Assembly (NCBI RefSeq): GCF_036967205.1
Contig: NZ_CP146022.1
Location: 1,054,001-1,118,000 of the forward strand
Direction of reading: 5' to 3'
Length of the DNA: 64,000 nt
Source of the DNA: Streptomyces sp. Q6
GTDB taxonomy: Bacteria > Actinomycetota > Actinomycetes > Streptomycetales > Streptomycetaceae
Shown: piece by piece, positions 44,758-53,391 of the stretch
Layout: every line of letters begins with the position of its first letter
How positions within the stretch are numbered: position 1 is the first letter of the stretch
Position numbers and translations under genes: made by a program
Notes under the pieces: model-generated
The model's input: the letters and a program-made list of their open reading frames with translations, nothing else
What the model was told of the DNA's origin: nothing
The model's database searches: none

Positions 44758-45393
44758 ATGAACAATCCGTCCAGCCGCTATGTCCTGCCCGAGTTCACGG
44801 AGCACACGGCTACGGGGCAGCGCACGCTCGACCCCTACGCGAAGCTGCTCGAAGAACGCATCGTCTTTCTCGGGACCCCGATCGACGACACGTCCGCCAA
44901 CGACGTGATGGCGCAGTTCATGCACCTCGAATACACCGCGCCCGACCAGCCGATCTCGCTGTACATCAACTCCCCCGGCGGCTCGTTCAGCGCGATGACG
45001 GCGATCTACGACACGATGCGGTACGTCGGGTGCGAGGTGGAGACGACATGTCTGGGGCAGGCCGCGTCCGTCGCCGCGGTGCTCCTCGCGGCCGGGGCGC
45101 CCGGGAAGCGGATGATGCTCCCGGGGTCGCGCGTGGTCCTCGACCAGCCCGCCCTGCCCGAGCCGGCCCAGGGCCAGCCCACCGATCTGGAGATCACCGC
45201 CCGTGAGATGGAGCGGGTGCGCGACCAACTGGAGGGTCTGCTCGCACTGCACTCGGGCCGGACGAAGGCGCGGATCGGCGCGGACATCGAGCGCGACACC
45301 GTGCTGACTGCCGCGCAGAGCCTGGAGTACGGCCTCGTGGACCACGTCCTGACGAGCCGCAAGGCCTCCCTCGGCACTCAGGACCCGAGGTGA
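44758..45393 (+). CDS. ClpP-like protease subunit lacking the catalytic histidine
   Basis: A 211-residue ClpP-fold protein. Ser104 (GQAAS) and Asp195 (EYGLVD) of the triad are present, but the His of the SRVxIHQP motif is replaced: the sequence reads SRVVLDQP, with Asp129. The oxyanion INSPGGS and the head-domain helix [22 protein letters not shown] are kept. It is probably inactive by itself and might act as a structural or regulatory subunit in a mixed ring. AGGAGG precedes ATG 44758. The next small gene follows after 7 bp. Confidence 0.93.
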   Translation: MNNPSSRYVLPEFTEHTATGQRTLDPYAKLLEERIVFLGTPIDDTSANDVMAQFMHLEYTAPDQPISLYINSPGGSFSAMTAIYDTMRYVGCEVETTCLGQAASVAAVLLAAGAPGKRMMLPGSRVVLDQPALPEPAQGQPTDLEITAREMERVRDQLEGLLALHSGRTKARIGADIERDTVLTAAQSLEYGLVDHVLTSRKASLGTQDPR

Positions 45394-45400
45394 CGTGCCG

Positions 45401-45709
45401 ATGTACCCACCCGAACAGCCGCCGCTGCCCGCGCTGACCCGCGCCGAGTGCGAACTGGTGGACGCCTATCTGGCGGTGGTCAATCTGCTCGCGCGGATCA
45501 ATCCGGCGCGCGGGGACGACACCTACCGCGGGCTGCGTGCGGCGCAGGCGCTCGTCAGTCGGGCGACAGCGCTGCGGGACGCCCTGACGCTGATGCACCA
45601 GCGCGGAGAGAGCGAGGTGCACGCGGCAACCCTGACACGGGCTCTACGCGTCTTGGACGGCGAGAGGCGAACACAGCGGGTCACTTTGCCGCCAGAAACT
45701 GTCAGTTGA
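45401..45709 (+). CDS. Small helical protein downstream of clpP-like gene
   Basis: 102 residues, mostly helix (LTRAECELVDAYLAVVNLLARINPARGD, LRAAQALVSRATALRDALTLMHQRG). It has no signal, membrane segment or known motif. It starts 7 bp after the clpP-like stop, where GAGGTGA serves as ribosome site (a GTG at 45395 is also in frame), so the two are probably co-expressed. Function unknown. Confidence 0.72.
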   Translation: MYPPEQPPLPALTRAECELVDAYLAVVNLLARINPARGDDTYRGLRAAQALVSRATALRDALTLMHQRGESEVHAATLTRALRVLDGERRTQRVTLPPETVS

Positions 45710-46041
45710 GGTCGCCGACCGCGCTTCGACCGCCCGACCCGTCTGCACCAGGGCCGAAACGGCCCAGATGGCGTACCCCCGATTGGCGTAGACGTTCATC
45801 CGTCACGAAGCCGTCCAGAGTTGCGTCAGGACTGTAGGCGGACAACGGAATTCACCGTTCCGCCCCTGGTGCGAGCGTGGTCGGGCCTCGCACCCAGGGA
45901 CCGAAAGCCGCACTGTCCACCTGAACGGGTCAAGCGTGACGAGCCTCACTTACCGCCGGTTCAGCTCGGAATCCGCGGCAGGAGTGCGTGAAGATCCCTT
46001 CCGACGACAAGCCCCCGCCACCACGGCGGGGCGGTCCGCGC
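45710..46041. other. Intergenic region before the c-di-AMP riboswitch
   Basis: About 330 bases without a convincing gene. It holds a terminator-like hairpin at 45864-45899 and, after it, the likely promoter of the NlpC/P60 transcript. A short string CGGCAGGAGTG of the riboswitch is echoed near 45973. Open frames here lack codon bias. Confidence 0.6.
45864..45899 (+). terminator. Terminator-like hairpin downstream of the clpP-like operon
   Basis: CCCTGGTGCGAG (45864-45875) pairs with CTCGCACCCAGGG (45887-45899), one bulge, loop of about 11 nt. It lies 155 bases after the last clpP-operon gene. Confidence 0.6.
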
Positions 46042-46232
46042 GGACGCCGAGTCCTGCCGCCTCGCGGATGTCAGGTCGACAGAAGTGCATCGGCAGGAGT
46101 GGAGGACCCAGGCACGACGGGTCGCCGGCTCACCTCGACCGAGGTGTGACCGAGCGGCCCTTGGGGTGAAGCCGCGGTACGCGGCCGGGCATCTTCGCCA
46201 GCCCGAACCCGACAGGTCATCCTTCGCAGGCG
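46042..46232 (+). promoter_or_regulatory. ydaO/yuaA-type c-di-AMP riboswitch
   Basis: Upstream of the NlpC/P60 gene. Conserved blocks appear in order: a stem TCCTGCCG (46052-46059) with CGGCAGGA (46091-46098), GGAGGACCCAGG (46101-46112), CCCTTGGGGTGAAGCC (46158-46173), GCCCGAACCCGACAGG (46201-46216) and a final GCAGGCG (46226-46232). This is the order of the ydaO class, which in actinobacteria precedes cell-wall hydrolase genes and shuts expression off when c-di-AMP is high. Boundaries are by eye. Confidence 0.88.
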
Positions 46233-46250
46233 GCTGACGAAGGGTTGCGC

Positions 46251-46724
46251 ATGACTGCGCTCGATCGTGTTCCGTCGCTGCTGACGAGGGCCGGTACCGC
46301 CTCGGCTCTCACCCTCGCCGTGGCCGGCGCGGGACTCATGGTCCCCGGCGCCGCCTCCGAGGCGTCGGCGGCGGTGGCCTCGACCAAAGCTCTGCAGGTC
46401 GCGGCATCCAAGAAGGGATCGCCCTACAAGTGGGGCGCGACGGGCCCGCACCGGTTCGACTGCTCGGGTCTGACGCTCTACTCGTTCAAGCGGGCGGGCA
46501 AGAAGCTGCCCCGCACCGCCGCGCAGCAGTACAACAAGACGCGTCATATCCGCGCGTCCTCCCGCACCCGCGGTGACCTGGTCTTCTTCCACTCGGGCCG
46601 GAGCGTGTACCACGTCGGGATCTACGCCGGGAAGGGACGGATCTGGCACTCCCCGAAGACCGGTGACGTGGTGAGACTGCAAAAGATCTGGACGAAGAGC
46701 GTCTGGTACGGCCGGGTGCGCTGA
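46251..46724 (+). CDS. Secreted NlpC/P60 cell-wall hydrolase
   Basis: A 157-residue secreted protein. Signal peptide (LLTRAGTASALTLAVAGAGL, with ASA near residues 38-40) and an NlpC/P60 domain with Cys71 (DCSGLTLYSF), His121 (YHVGIYAG) and a third polar residue at His133. It cleaves peptidoglycan stem peptides. It is a minimal form lacking extra binding domains. GAAGGG lies 6 bases before ATG 46251. Expression is probably set by the riboswitch just upstream. Confidence 0.94.
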   Translation: MTALDRVPSLLTRAGTASALTLAVAGAGLMVPGAASEASAAVASTKALQVAASKKGSPYKWGATGPHRFDCSGLTLYSFKRAGKKLPRTAAQQYNKTRHIRASSRTRGDLVFFHSGRSVYHVGIYAGKGRIWHSPKTGDVVRLQKIWTKSVWYGRVR

Positions 46725-46755
46725 CGCGCGACCCGTCACGCCACCGTGCCGACGC

Positions 46756-46801
46756 GCCGTCGGTGGGGCGGGCCGGGCGCCAGGCCCGCCCCACCGACGG
46801 C
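46756..46801 (+). terminator. Very strong terminator after the NlpC/P60 gene
   Basis: A perfect 19-bp stem (46756-46774 with 46783-46801) closing an 8-nt loop, about 30 bases after the stop, followed by an A-rich stretch on this strand. Among the longest hairpins in the window. Confidence 0.9.
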
Positions 46802-46874
46802 CATAAAAGATCCCTTGCGGTCGCTTTCGATTGAAATTCGATTGAAATCCGCACTATGGGTTACTCATGGCGAC

Positions 46875-47390
46875 ATGAGCGAGCGCAACGAGACCCCGTT
46901 GGAGCGCGCCGACCGCAATTTCGGTGAGCTGCTCCAGGAACTCCGGGTCGTACAGACCGGGGTGCAGTTTCTGTTCGCCTTCTTGTTGACGCTCGCGTTC
47001 ACGCCCCGCTTCCCGTCCCTGGACTCCGTACAGCGCGCCACCTACGTGACGACGCTGCTGCTCGCGGTCGTGGCGGCGGCCCTCCTGACGGCGCCCGCGG
47101 CCGTGCACCGGGTGCTCTTCCAGCTCGGGGCCAAGCCGCAGATCGTGCGGGTGTCGGCGCGGCTCGCGGCCTACGGCATGTGCGTGCTCGTCCTCGCCCT
47201 GTCCGGGTCGGTGCTGCTGGTCGTCGACGTGACGCTCGACCGCGGCGCGGGCATCGCGGCGGGCGTCGGCACCCTCGTGGTCTGCGCGGCGCTGTGGGGA
47301 CTGCTGCCCTGGGTGCTGCGCCGCGCGCTCACGCGAACAGGGACTCCAGCAGAAGGACCCCCGCCAGCAGGACCAGAGCGCTCCCCGTGA
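46875..47390 (+). CDS. DUF6328-like four-helix membrane protein
   Basis: A 171-residue protein. The N-terminus ERADRNFGELLQELRVVQTGVQFLFAF leads into four hydrophobic helices (LFAFLLTLAF, YVTTLLLAVVAAALLTA, MCVLVLALSGSVLLVVDV, GVGTLVVCAALWGLLP). I recognise this as a family annotated DUF6328; function unknown. The 3' end overlaps the convergent lysE-like gene by 62 bp. Confidence 0.82.
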   Translation: MSERNETPLERADRNFGELLQELRVVQTGVQFLFAFLLTLAFTPRFPSLDSVQRATYVTTLLLAVVAAALLTAPAAVHRVLFQLGAKPQIVRVSARLAAYGMCVLVLALSGSVLLVVDVTLDRGAGIAAGVGTLVVCAALWGLLPWVLRRALTRTGTPAEGPPPAGPERSP

Positions 47391-47976
47391 CGGCCTCCAC
47401 GGCGCGGGCGGTGCGCGGCCTGCGCAGCCACCGGCCGAGCCGGTCCACGAGCAGCGCGACGGCCGGGAACCAGAGCAGGGCGAGCACCACGACGATCGCC
47501 GACAGGACGGCCGTGCGCGGCAGCGCCGGACTTCCCTGCGGCACGAACTGCGGCAGCACGCTCAGGAACGTGATCGGCGCCTTCGGATTGAGCGTGTTGG
47601 TCAGGAAACCCTGGCGCAGCGCACCGCCCGTGTGCGCGCGCCCTTCCGTGCCGAGCTCCGTGCCGATGTCCGCGCCGGGGCGTTCCGCGAGCGGCCGGGC
47701 AGCGGACTGGAGGGTGCGGACGCCGAGGTGGAGCACATAGGCGCCGCCGGCGATCTGGAGGGCCCGGAAGAGGGCGGGCACGGCGGTCAGGACCGCGGCG
47801 ACGCCCGCGACCGCGAGTGCCGTGTGGACGAGCAGGCCGCCGGCGACACCGAGGGCGCAGGCCACGCCGGCGCGGCGTGAGACCAGCGAGTTGCGTACGA
47901 CGACGGTGAAGTCGGCGCCGGGCAGAGCGACCATTCCCGCGGCGACGCCCGTGAAGGCGACCAGTTGAGCGTCCAT
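47329..47976 (-). CDS. LysE-family translocator
   Basis: A 215-residue exporter with six helices. GMVALPGADFTVVVRNSLVSRRAG near the N-terminus and LTNTLNPKAPITFLSVLPQFV in the middle are the LysE/RhtB signatures. It probably exports amino acids or similar small solutes. It is divergent from a LysR gene, the usual control arrangement for LysE. Confidence 0.92.
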   Translation of the reverse strand: MDAQLVAFTGVAAGMVALPGADFTVVVRNSLVSRRAGVACALGVAGGLLVHTALAVAGVAAVLTAVPALFRALQIAGGAYVLHLGVRTLQSAARPLAERPGADIGTELGTEGRAHTGGALRQGFLTNTLNPKAPITFLSVLPQFVPQGSPALPRTAVLSAIVVVLALLWFPAVALLVDRLGRWLRRPRTARAVEAVTGSALVLLAGVLLLESLFA

Positions 47977-48111
47977 GGCGGTCAGCCTGCCCGAGCCGGG
48001 CCTTCAGCAGGTATGTGCAATATTCTGGGTCTGCCTAAAGCGTTGCTTTACCCCCCTCGCCCGCTCCGGTCGCTCCGCCCTCGCGTCCGCGCCGCCCCTC
48101 TGGAGACCCGC

Positions 48112-49032
48112 ATGTACGACCCGACGCGGCTCGCCGCCCTGGTGGCGGTGGCCGAGGCCGGATCGATCACCCGGGCCGCACAGCGCCTCGGCTACACGGT
48201 CCCGGCGCTCTCCCAACAGCTCGCGAAACTGGAGCGGGAGGCCGGGACCGCGCTTCTCGTACGCCACCACCGGGGTGCCCGGCTGACGGGTGCGGGTGAG
48301 GTCCTGGTGACGACGGCCCGCCGCGTGCTCGACGAGATGGAGCGTGCCCGGCACGAACTCGCCCAACTGGCGGGGCTCTCGGGCGGGCGGCTGCGCCTCG
48401 GCACCTTCACGACGGCGGGGATGCATCTGCTCCCGCCGGCCCTCACCGCGTTCCGTCGCGCGCATCCGGACGTGGAGCTCACGGTCGCCGGGTACGAGCC
48501 GCCGCTGGGCATCGCGGCGGTGGCCGCCGGGGAGGTGGACGTGGCGCTCACTCACGCGTACGAGCCCGCCGCCGCGGTGGCGGTGCCCGCTTCGGTGGCC
48601 CAGGAGCCCGTACTCGTCGAGGAGTTGGTGCTCGTGACGGCGCCGGGGCACGCGCTGACGGCAGGGACCGCGGGGGCGGCGCGGCTGCCGCTCGGGGAGC
48701 TCGCCGGGCAGCCACTGATCAGCATGGCGCCGACGCATCCGCCGCGCCAAGGGGTCGAGTCGGCGCTCGCGCGGGTCGGGGCGACGCCGTCGGTCCTCGT
48801 CTCGACGCCGAGCTATGTGCTCGTGTGCGCGCTGGTGAGTGCGGGACTCGGGGTGGCGGTGGTGCCGGAGATGGTGGCGCGGATGTCGGCGACACCGGTG
48901 GGTGTACGACGCCTCGAACCGGGCGATCTGCGGCGGACGATCTCGATGGTGCACCGGGCCGACGAGACGAACCCGGCCGTGGACGGGTTCCGGGCCCTCC
49001 TGCGTGGGGCCTTCGGCCGGACGGGCGCCTGA
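48112..49032 (+). CDS. LysR-family transcriptional regulator
   Basis: A 306-residue LTTR. Winged helix MYDPTRLAALVAVAEAGSITRAAQRLGYTVPALSQQLAKLE and a periplasmic-binding-like effector domain from about residue 90. GGAG lies 6 bases before ATG 48112. It is divergent from the LysE-type exporter over 135 bp and likely activates it when its effector, perhaps an amino acid, is bound. Confidence 0.93.
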   Translation: MYDPTRLAALVAVAEAGSITRAAQRLGYTVPALSQQLAKLEREAGTALLVRHHRGARLTGAGEVLVTTARRVLDEMERARHELAQLAGLSGGRLRLGTFTTAGMHLLPPALTAFRRAHPDVELTVAGYEPPLGIAAVAAGEVDVALTHAYEPAAAVAVPASVAQEPVLVEELVLVTAPGHALTAGTAGAARLPLGELAGQPLISMAPTHPPRQGVESALARVGATPSVLVSTPSYVLVCALVSAGLGVAVVPEMVARMSATPVGVRRLEPGDLRRTISMVHRADETNPAVDGFRALLRGAFGRTGA

Positions 49033-49039
49033 TGGAGCG

Positions 49040-49498
49040 TCAACACGCTTGCGTGGGGCGTCCGTTCGAGCCATTGGACGCGTGGATCCAGGGCAGCGCG
49101 ATCCAGACGGTCTTGCCGCCCTCGGGCGTCGGGGAGACCGAGAGTCTTCCGCCGAACTCCGCGGTGAGGCAGCGGATGATGACCATGCCCCGCCCGTTGT
49201 CCTGCTGGACGGCGGCCGGCAGCCGCTTGGGGTAGCGGGGGTGACTGTCGGTGACGCCGATGCGCAGCCGCTCGTCGCGTTCGAGCTCGACGTCGACGGT
49301 GAACGTGGGTGACTGCCCCAGGGTGTGCTGCACCGCGTTCGTCGCGAGCTCGGAGACGATCAGACGGACGGTGTCGGCCTCGTCGCTGTCTCCTGGCATC
49401 CCCCATTCCGCCAGTACGTTGCTCACGTACCGGCGGGCGGCGGACACCGAGGCGGGATCGCTCGGCAGCGTGACGGATGCTTCCTGGTGGTCTGCCAT
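49040..49498 (-). CDS. ATP-binding protein, RsbW-like serine kinase/anti-sigma fold
   Basis: A 152-residue GHKL ATPase: VRLIVSELATNAVQHTLG (N box), DERLRIGVTDSHP (G1) and DNGRGMVIIRCLTAEFG (G2). It could be an anti-sigma factor kinase or a plain ATPase. It is divergent from the XRE regulator and DUF397 pair, the abaA-like trio widespread in Streptomyces. Confidence 0.9.
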   Translation of the reverse strand: MADHQEASVTLPSDPASVSAARRYVSNVLAEWGMPGDSDEADTVRLIVSELATNAVQHTLGQSPTFTVDVELERDERLRIGVTDSHPRYPKRLPAAVQQDNGRGMVIIRCLTAEFGGRLSVSPTPEGGKTVWIALPWIHASNGSNGRPTQAC

Positions 49499-49759
49499 GG
49501 CGACGTCGTCCCTTTCCCGCCGGGGCCGCATGTCCGCCTGCGGCGGATCGCTCTCGCTCGGCCCGCGACTACTGCTTCGCGCCAGAGTGCCACTTAGATG
49601 TCCCTCAAGGGTGGCGATCCCTCAAGATATGCATATATCTGTCGCCCGAAGCGGTGAACTCTGCGACGACAGACCGTATTTGGGCGAGCGCACGCCGGTT
49701 CCTCTACCGTCTGCTCAAGAGCCGCCCCAGCCCAAGGCCGGAGGAGCCGAGGAGTCACT

Positions 49760-50665
49760 ATGAAGTACGGTCCCGCGGTACGCCGCCGCAAACTCGGCGC
49801 GGAACTGCGCGCGTTGCGCGTCGCGGCCGGGCTCACGAGCGGTGAGGCCGCCCGCCTGGTCGGCTGGCACCAGTCGAAGGTGAGCCGCATCGAGACGGGA
49901 CGCAGCGGTGTGAAGCCCTCGGACGTGCTGCTGCTGCTCGACGCCTTCGGCGCGAACGACCCCCGGCTGCGGGAGCTGGTCGTCGCTCTGGCCGGCGCCG
50001 AGGACGCGGGCGGACGCCACTGGTGGCACGCCTACCGGGGGCTGCTGCCGCCCACCTACAGCGACTTCATCAGTCTGGAGTCGCAGGCCTGCCGCATCCG
50101 GACGCTGGAGACGAGCGTCGTGCCGGGACTGCTCCAGACTCCCGAATACGCGCGCGCGGTGACGCGTTCGGTGCTCGCGGGCATGCCGGAACGGCACATC
50201 GACGCCCTGGTGGAGGTGCGGCTCGCGCGACAGGACGTGCTGCGCGGTCGGCCGCCGCTCCAGATGAACGCGGTGCTCGACGAGGCGGTGCTCCGTCGCG
50301 AGGTGGGCGGGAACGGCATTCTCTCCCGGCAATTGACGCACTTGATGTCAGCGGCGCATATGCCGAATGTCCGAATCCAGGTGTTGCCGTTCTCCGGAGG
50401 CAGCCACATCGGCATCACAGGCCCTTTCGTTGTGTTCTCTTTTCCGAACACATCTGATCTGGATGTGGTTGTTCTCGACCATTTGACGAGTAGCCTCTAC
50501 CTCGAACGGAAAGAAGACCTCAAGGCGTACACGGACGCCTTCGATGCTCTTGTGCTCCACGCCCTTTCGCCCGAGGACTCGTTGGAATTCATCGCACAGC
50601 TCGCCGGGCAGACGGAGTCGCCGACACCCCGTCGTGCCACGGCACTGCGTAAGGAGGCACCATGA
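49760..50665 (+). CDS. XRE-family regulator with DUF5753 domain
   Basis: A 301-residue protein. N-terminal XRE helix-turn-helix (LRALRVAAGLTSGEAARLVGWHQSKVSRIETG), then the DUF5753 domain (YSDFISLESQACRIRTLETSVVPGLLQTPEYARA). WhiJ-like family members in Streptomyces affect development and antibiotic production. Coupled to the DUF397 gene by ATGA overlap. Confidence 0.93.
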   Translation: MKYGPAVRRRKLGAELRALRVAAGLTSGEAARLVGWHQSKVSRIETGRSGVKPSDVLLLLDAFGANDPRLRELVVALAGAEDAGGRHWWHAYRGLLPPTYSDFISLESQACRIRTLETSVVPGLLQTPEYARAVTRSVLAGMPERHIDALVEVRLARQDVLRGRPPLQMNAVLDEAVLRREVGGNGILSRQLTHLMSAAHMPNVRIQVLPFSGGSHIGITGPFVVFSFPNTSDLDVVVLDHLTSSLYLERKEDLKAYTDAFDALVLHALSPEDSLEFIAQLAGQTESPTPRRATALRKEAP

Positions 50666-50895
50666 CTGCACTGCCTCGGCACGTTTCGTCCGTACCCTCC
50701 AGCACATCCCTCCGTGGCGCGCACTGGCGGCGCAGCAGCCGCAGCACCGGCGCCAACAACTGTGTCGAGACGGCCCCCCTGCCCTCGGGGCCCCTCACCG
50801 GCCTGCTGGCCGTGCGCGACTCCAAGCGCACGGCGGGGCCCGCCCTGCTGTTCACCCCGTCCGCCTGGACGGGCTTCGTCAACTCCCTGCGCTGA
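50662..50895 (+). CDS. DUF397 small protein
   Basis: A 77-residue protein with the DUF397 signature: [44 protein letters not shown]. These small proteins act with the XRE partner, often as an inhibitor or antitoxin-like factor. Its 3' end overlaps the convergent bioF by 17 bp. Confidence 0.92.
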   Translation: MTALPRHVSSVPSSTSLRGAHWRRSSRSTGANNCVETAPLPSGPLTGLLAVRDSKRTAGPALLFTPSAWTGFVNSLR

Positions 50896-52057
50896 TCGCG
50901 CCCTTGGGAGACGTACGGCTGATCACACGTACGGCCTCGGCGACCTGCGAGTCGGTGAGGTCGGCACGGGCGGTCAGTCGCAGTCGCGAGATGCCGTCGG
51001 GGACGGACGGGGGGCGGAAGCAGCCCACCGCGAGACCCTCCGCACGGCAGCCCGCGGCCCAGCTCACCGCATCCTCGGGCGAGGGCGCGAGCACGGAGAC
51101 GACGGCGGCGTCCGGTCGTACGGCTGAGAATCCCGCACCGGTGAGGAGTTGATGCAACGTCAGGGCGACGTCCCGGCCGCGCGCCGCGCGCTCCGGTTCC
51201 CCGCGCAGTACGCGCAGGGCGGCGAGCGCGGCCCCGGCCGCGGCCGGGGCGAGCCCGGTGTCGAAGATGAACGTACGGGCGGCGTTGACGAGATGCTCGA
51301 TGACGTGGGCCGGGCCGAGGACGGCTCCGCCCTGGCTGCCCAGGGACTTGGAGAGGGTGACGGTGACCACGGTGTCGGCCGCGCCCGCCAGGCCCGCCGC
51401 GTGCGGGGCGCCGCGCCCGCCGTCGCCCAGCAGACCCAGGCCGTGGGCGTCGTCGAGAAGCAGACCCGCCCCGAACTCCCGGCATACTGACGCCAGTTCC
51501 CCGAGCGGCGCACGGTCGCCGTCGACGGAGAAGACCGTGTCCGAGACGACGACGGCCGGGCCGTCATGGGTACCGAGCGCCTTACGGACGGCCTCGGGGT
51601 CGGCATGCGGTACGACCTGCGTGGCACCACGGGCGAGCCGGCAACCGTCGATCAGAGAGGCGTGGTTGCCCGCGTCCGACACGATCAGTGAGCCGTGCGG
51701 GGCGAGTGCGGTGACGGCCGCGAGATTCGCCGCGTAACCGGACGACAGGACGAGGGCCGCCTCGAAGCCGCAGAACTCGGCCAGCTCGCGCTCCAGTTGA
51801 GCGTGCAGTTCGGTGGTTCCGCTCACCAGCCGCGACCCTGTGGCGCCGCCGCCCCACTGCCGTGCCGCCTCGGCGGCCCCCTCGACGACCTCGGGGTGGC
51901 GGGACAGTCCCAGGTAGTCGTTGCCCGCGAGGTCGAGCAGCGGGGAGTGCGCGGGGCGCGGGCGCAGGGTGCGGGTGAGACCCGCCGCCGCGCGCGTGCG
52001 GCGCTGCTCCTCGATCCAGTCGAACGGTGCTGCGGGCGGCGTGGACGGTGCAGTCAT
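50879..52057 (-). CDS. bioF: 8-amino-7-oxononanoate synthase
   Basis: A 392-residue PLP enzyme of the alpha-oxoamine synthase family. [45 protein letters not shown], and the PLP lysine in [13 protein letters not shown]. It condenses pimeloyl-ACP/CoA with alanine in biotin synthesis. ATG 52057 starts [14 protein letters not shown]. Divergent from bioB. Confidence 0.95.
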   Translation of the reverse strand: MTAPSTPPAAPFDWIEEQRRTRAAAGLTRTLRPRPAHSPLLDLAGNDYLGLSRHPEVVEGAAEAARQWGGGATGSRLVSGTTELHAQLERELAEFCGFEAALVLSSGYAANLAAVTALAPHGSLIVSDAGNHASLIDGCRLARGATQVVPHADPEAVRKALGTHDGPAVVVSDTVFSVDGDRAPLGELASVCREFGAGLLLDDAHGLGLLGDGGRGAPHAAGLAGAADTVVTVTLSKSLGSQGGAVLGPAHVIEHLVNAARTFIFDTGLAPAAAGAALAALRVLRGEPERAARGRDVALTLHQLLTGAGFSAVRPDAAVVSVLAPSPEDAVSWAAGCRAEGLAVGCFRPPSVPDGISRLRLTARADLTDSQVAEAVRVISRTSPKGAISAGS

Positions 52058-52116
52058 CGGGACCCCGTTTTGTAGGTAACGCACAGACCCTAACCGTCCC
52101 GCCACAAGGTCAGGAT

Positions 52117-52132
52117 GTGGCAATACCCACAC
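52117..52132. promoter_or_regulatory. Inverted repeat between bioF and bioB
   Basis: TGTGG-CAATAC-CCACA in the 143-bp divergent region between bioF and bioB. It is positioned to act on both promoters. It does not match any biotin repressor site known to me. Confidence 0.4.
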
Positions 52133-52200
52133 GTCGAACGCAGTCCTTTGTACGAAGTCTCCTTTCCTCTGAGCGTCTTCATAGGCAAGGATCAGGCTCC

Positions 52201-53391
52201 ATGGACCTGCTGAACACGCTGGTGGACAAGGGGCTTCGGCGCGCGTTGCCGAGCCGTGAAGAGGCGCTCGCCGTGCTGGCGACGACCGACGACGAACTGC
52301 TCGACGTGGTGGCCGCGGCCGGCAAGGTGCGCCGCCAGTGGTTCGGGCGCCGGGTGAAGCTGAACTATCTGGTGAACCTGAAGTCGGGGCTGTGCCCCGA
52401 GGACTGCTCGTACTGTTCCCAGCGGCTGGGCTCGAAGGCGGAGATCCTCAAGTACACGTGGCTCAAGCCGGAGGAGGCGTCCAAGGCCGCGGCCGCCGGT
52501 GTCGCGGGCGGCGCCAAGCGCGTCTGTCTGGTGGCGAGCGGGCGCGGACCGACGGACAAGGACGTCGACCGGGTCGCGCGGACGATCGACGCGATCAAGT
52601 CGGAGAACGAGGACGTCGAGGTGTGCGCCTGCCTCGGTCTGCTCTCCGACGGGCAGGCGGAGCGGCTGCGCGGCGCGGGCGCGGACGCCTACAACCACAA
52701 CCTGAACACGTCCGAGGCGACGTACGGCGACATCACCACGACGCATACCTACGCGGACCGGGTCGACACCGTGCAGAAGGCTCACGCGGCCGGTCTGTCG
52801 GCGTGTTCGGGGCTGATCGCGGGCATGGGCGAGAGCGACGCGGATCTGGTCGACGTCGTGTTCGGACTGCGTGAGCTCGATCCCGACTCGGTTCCGGTCA
52901 ACTTCCTGATCCCCTTCGAGGGGACGCCGCTGGCCAAGGAGTGGAACCTCACGCCGCAGCGCTGCCTGCGGATTCTGGCCATGGTCCGCTTCGTCTGCCC
53001 GGACGTCGAGGTGCGGATCGCGGGCGGCCGCGAGGTGCACCTGCGCTCGATGCAGCCGCTGGCGCTGCACATCGCCAACTCGATCTTCCTCGGGGACTAC
53101 CTGACCAGCGAGGGCCAGGCGGGCCGGGCGGACCTCGACATGATCGCGGACGCCGGGTTCGAGGTGGAGGGCACCGACCAGGTGACGCTGCCGGAGCACC
53201 GGGGTGGCGGCTGCGGGTCGGTGTGCGGTTCCGCCGACGAGGCACCGGCCGACGGGACACGGTCCGACGAACGGTCCGACGCGGTCAGGACGGACACGGT
53301 ACGGACCGCGGACGCGCCGGGTGAGGCGCGCACGGATCTGGTCGCCGTGCGCCGCCGGGGTGCGGGGACGGATCTCGCTCCCAATGCCTGA
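52201..53391 (+). CDS. bioB: Biotin synthase
   Basis: A 396-residue radical SAM enzyme. The cluster motif is [11 protein letters not shown], with YNHNLNTSE and [10 protein letters not shown] also conserved, and the conserved C-terminal end near [10 protein letters not shown]. Beyond the usual end there is a tail of about 55 residues rich in Asp, Arg, Thr and Ala. It converts dethiobiotin to biotin. Its stop overlaps bioA by 8 bp. Confidence 0.95.
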   Translation: MDLLNTLVDKGLRRALPSREEALAVLATTDDELLDVVAAAGKVRRQWFGRRVKLNYLVNLKSGLCPEDCSYCSQRLGSKAEILKYTWLKPEEASKAAAAGVAGGAKRVCLVASGRGPTDKDVDRVARTIDAIKSENEDVEVCACLGLLSDGQAERLRGAGADAYNHNLNTSEATYGDITTTHTYADRVDTVQKAHAAGLSACSGLIAGMGESDADLVDVVFGLRELDPDSVPVNFLIPFEGTPLAKEWNLTPQRCLRILAMVRFVCPDVEVRIAGGREVHLRSMQPLALHIANSIFLGDYLTSEGQAGRADLDMIADAGFEVEGTDQVTLPEHRGGGCGSVCGSADEAPADGTRSDERSDAVRTDTVRTADAPGEARTDLVAVRRRGAGTDLAPNA

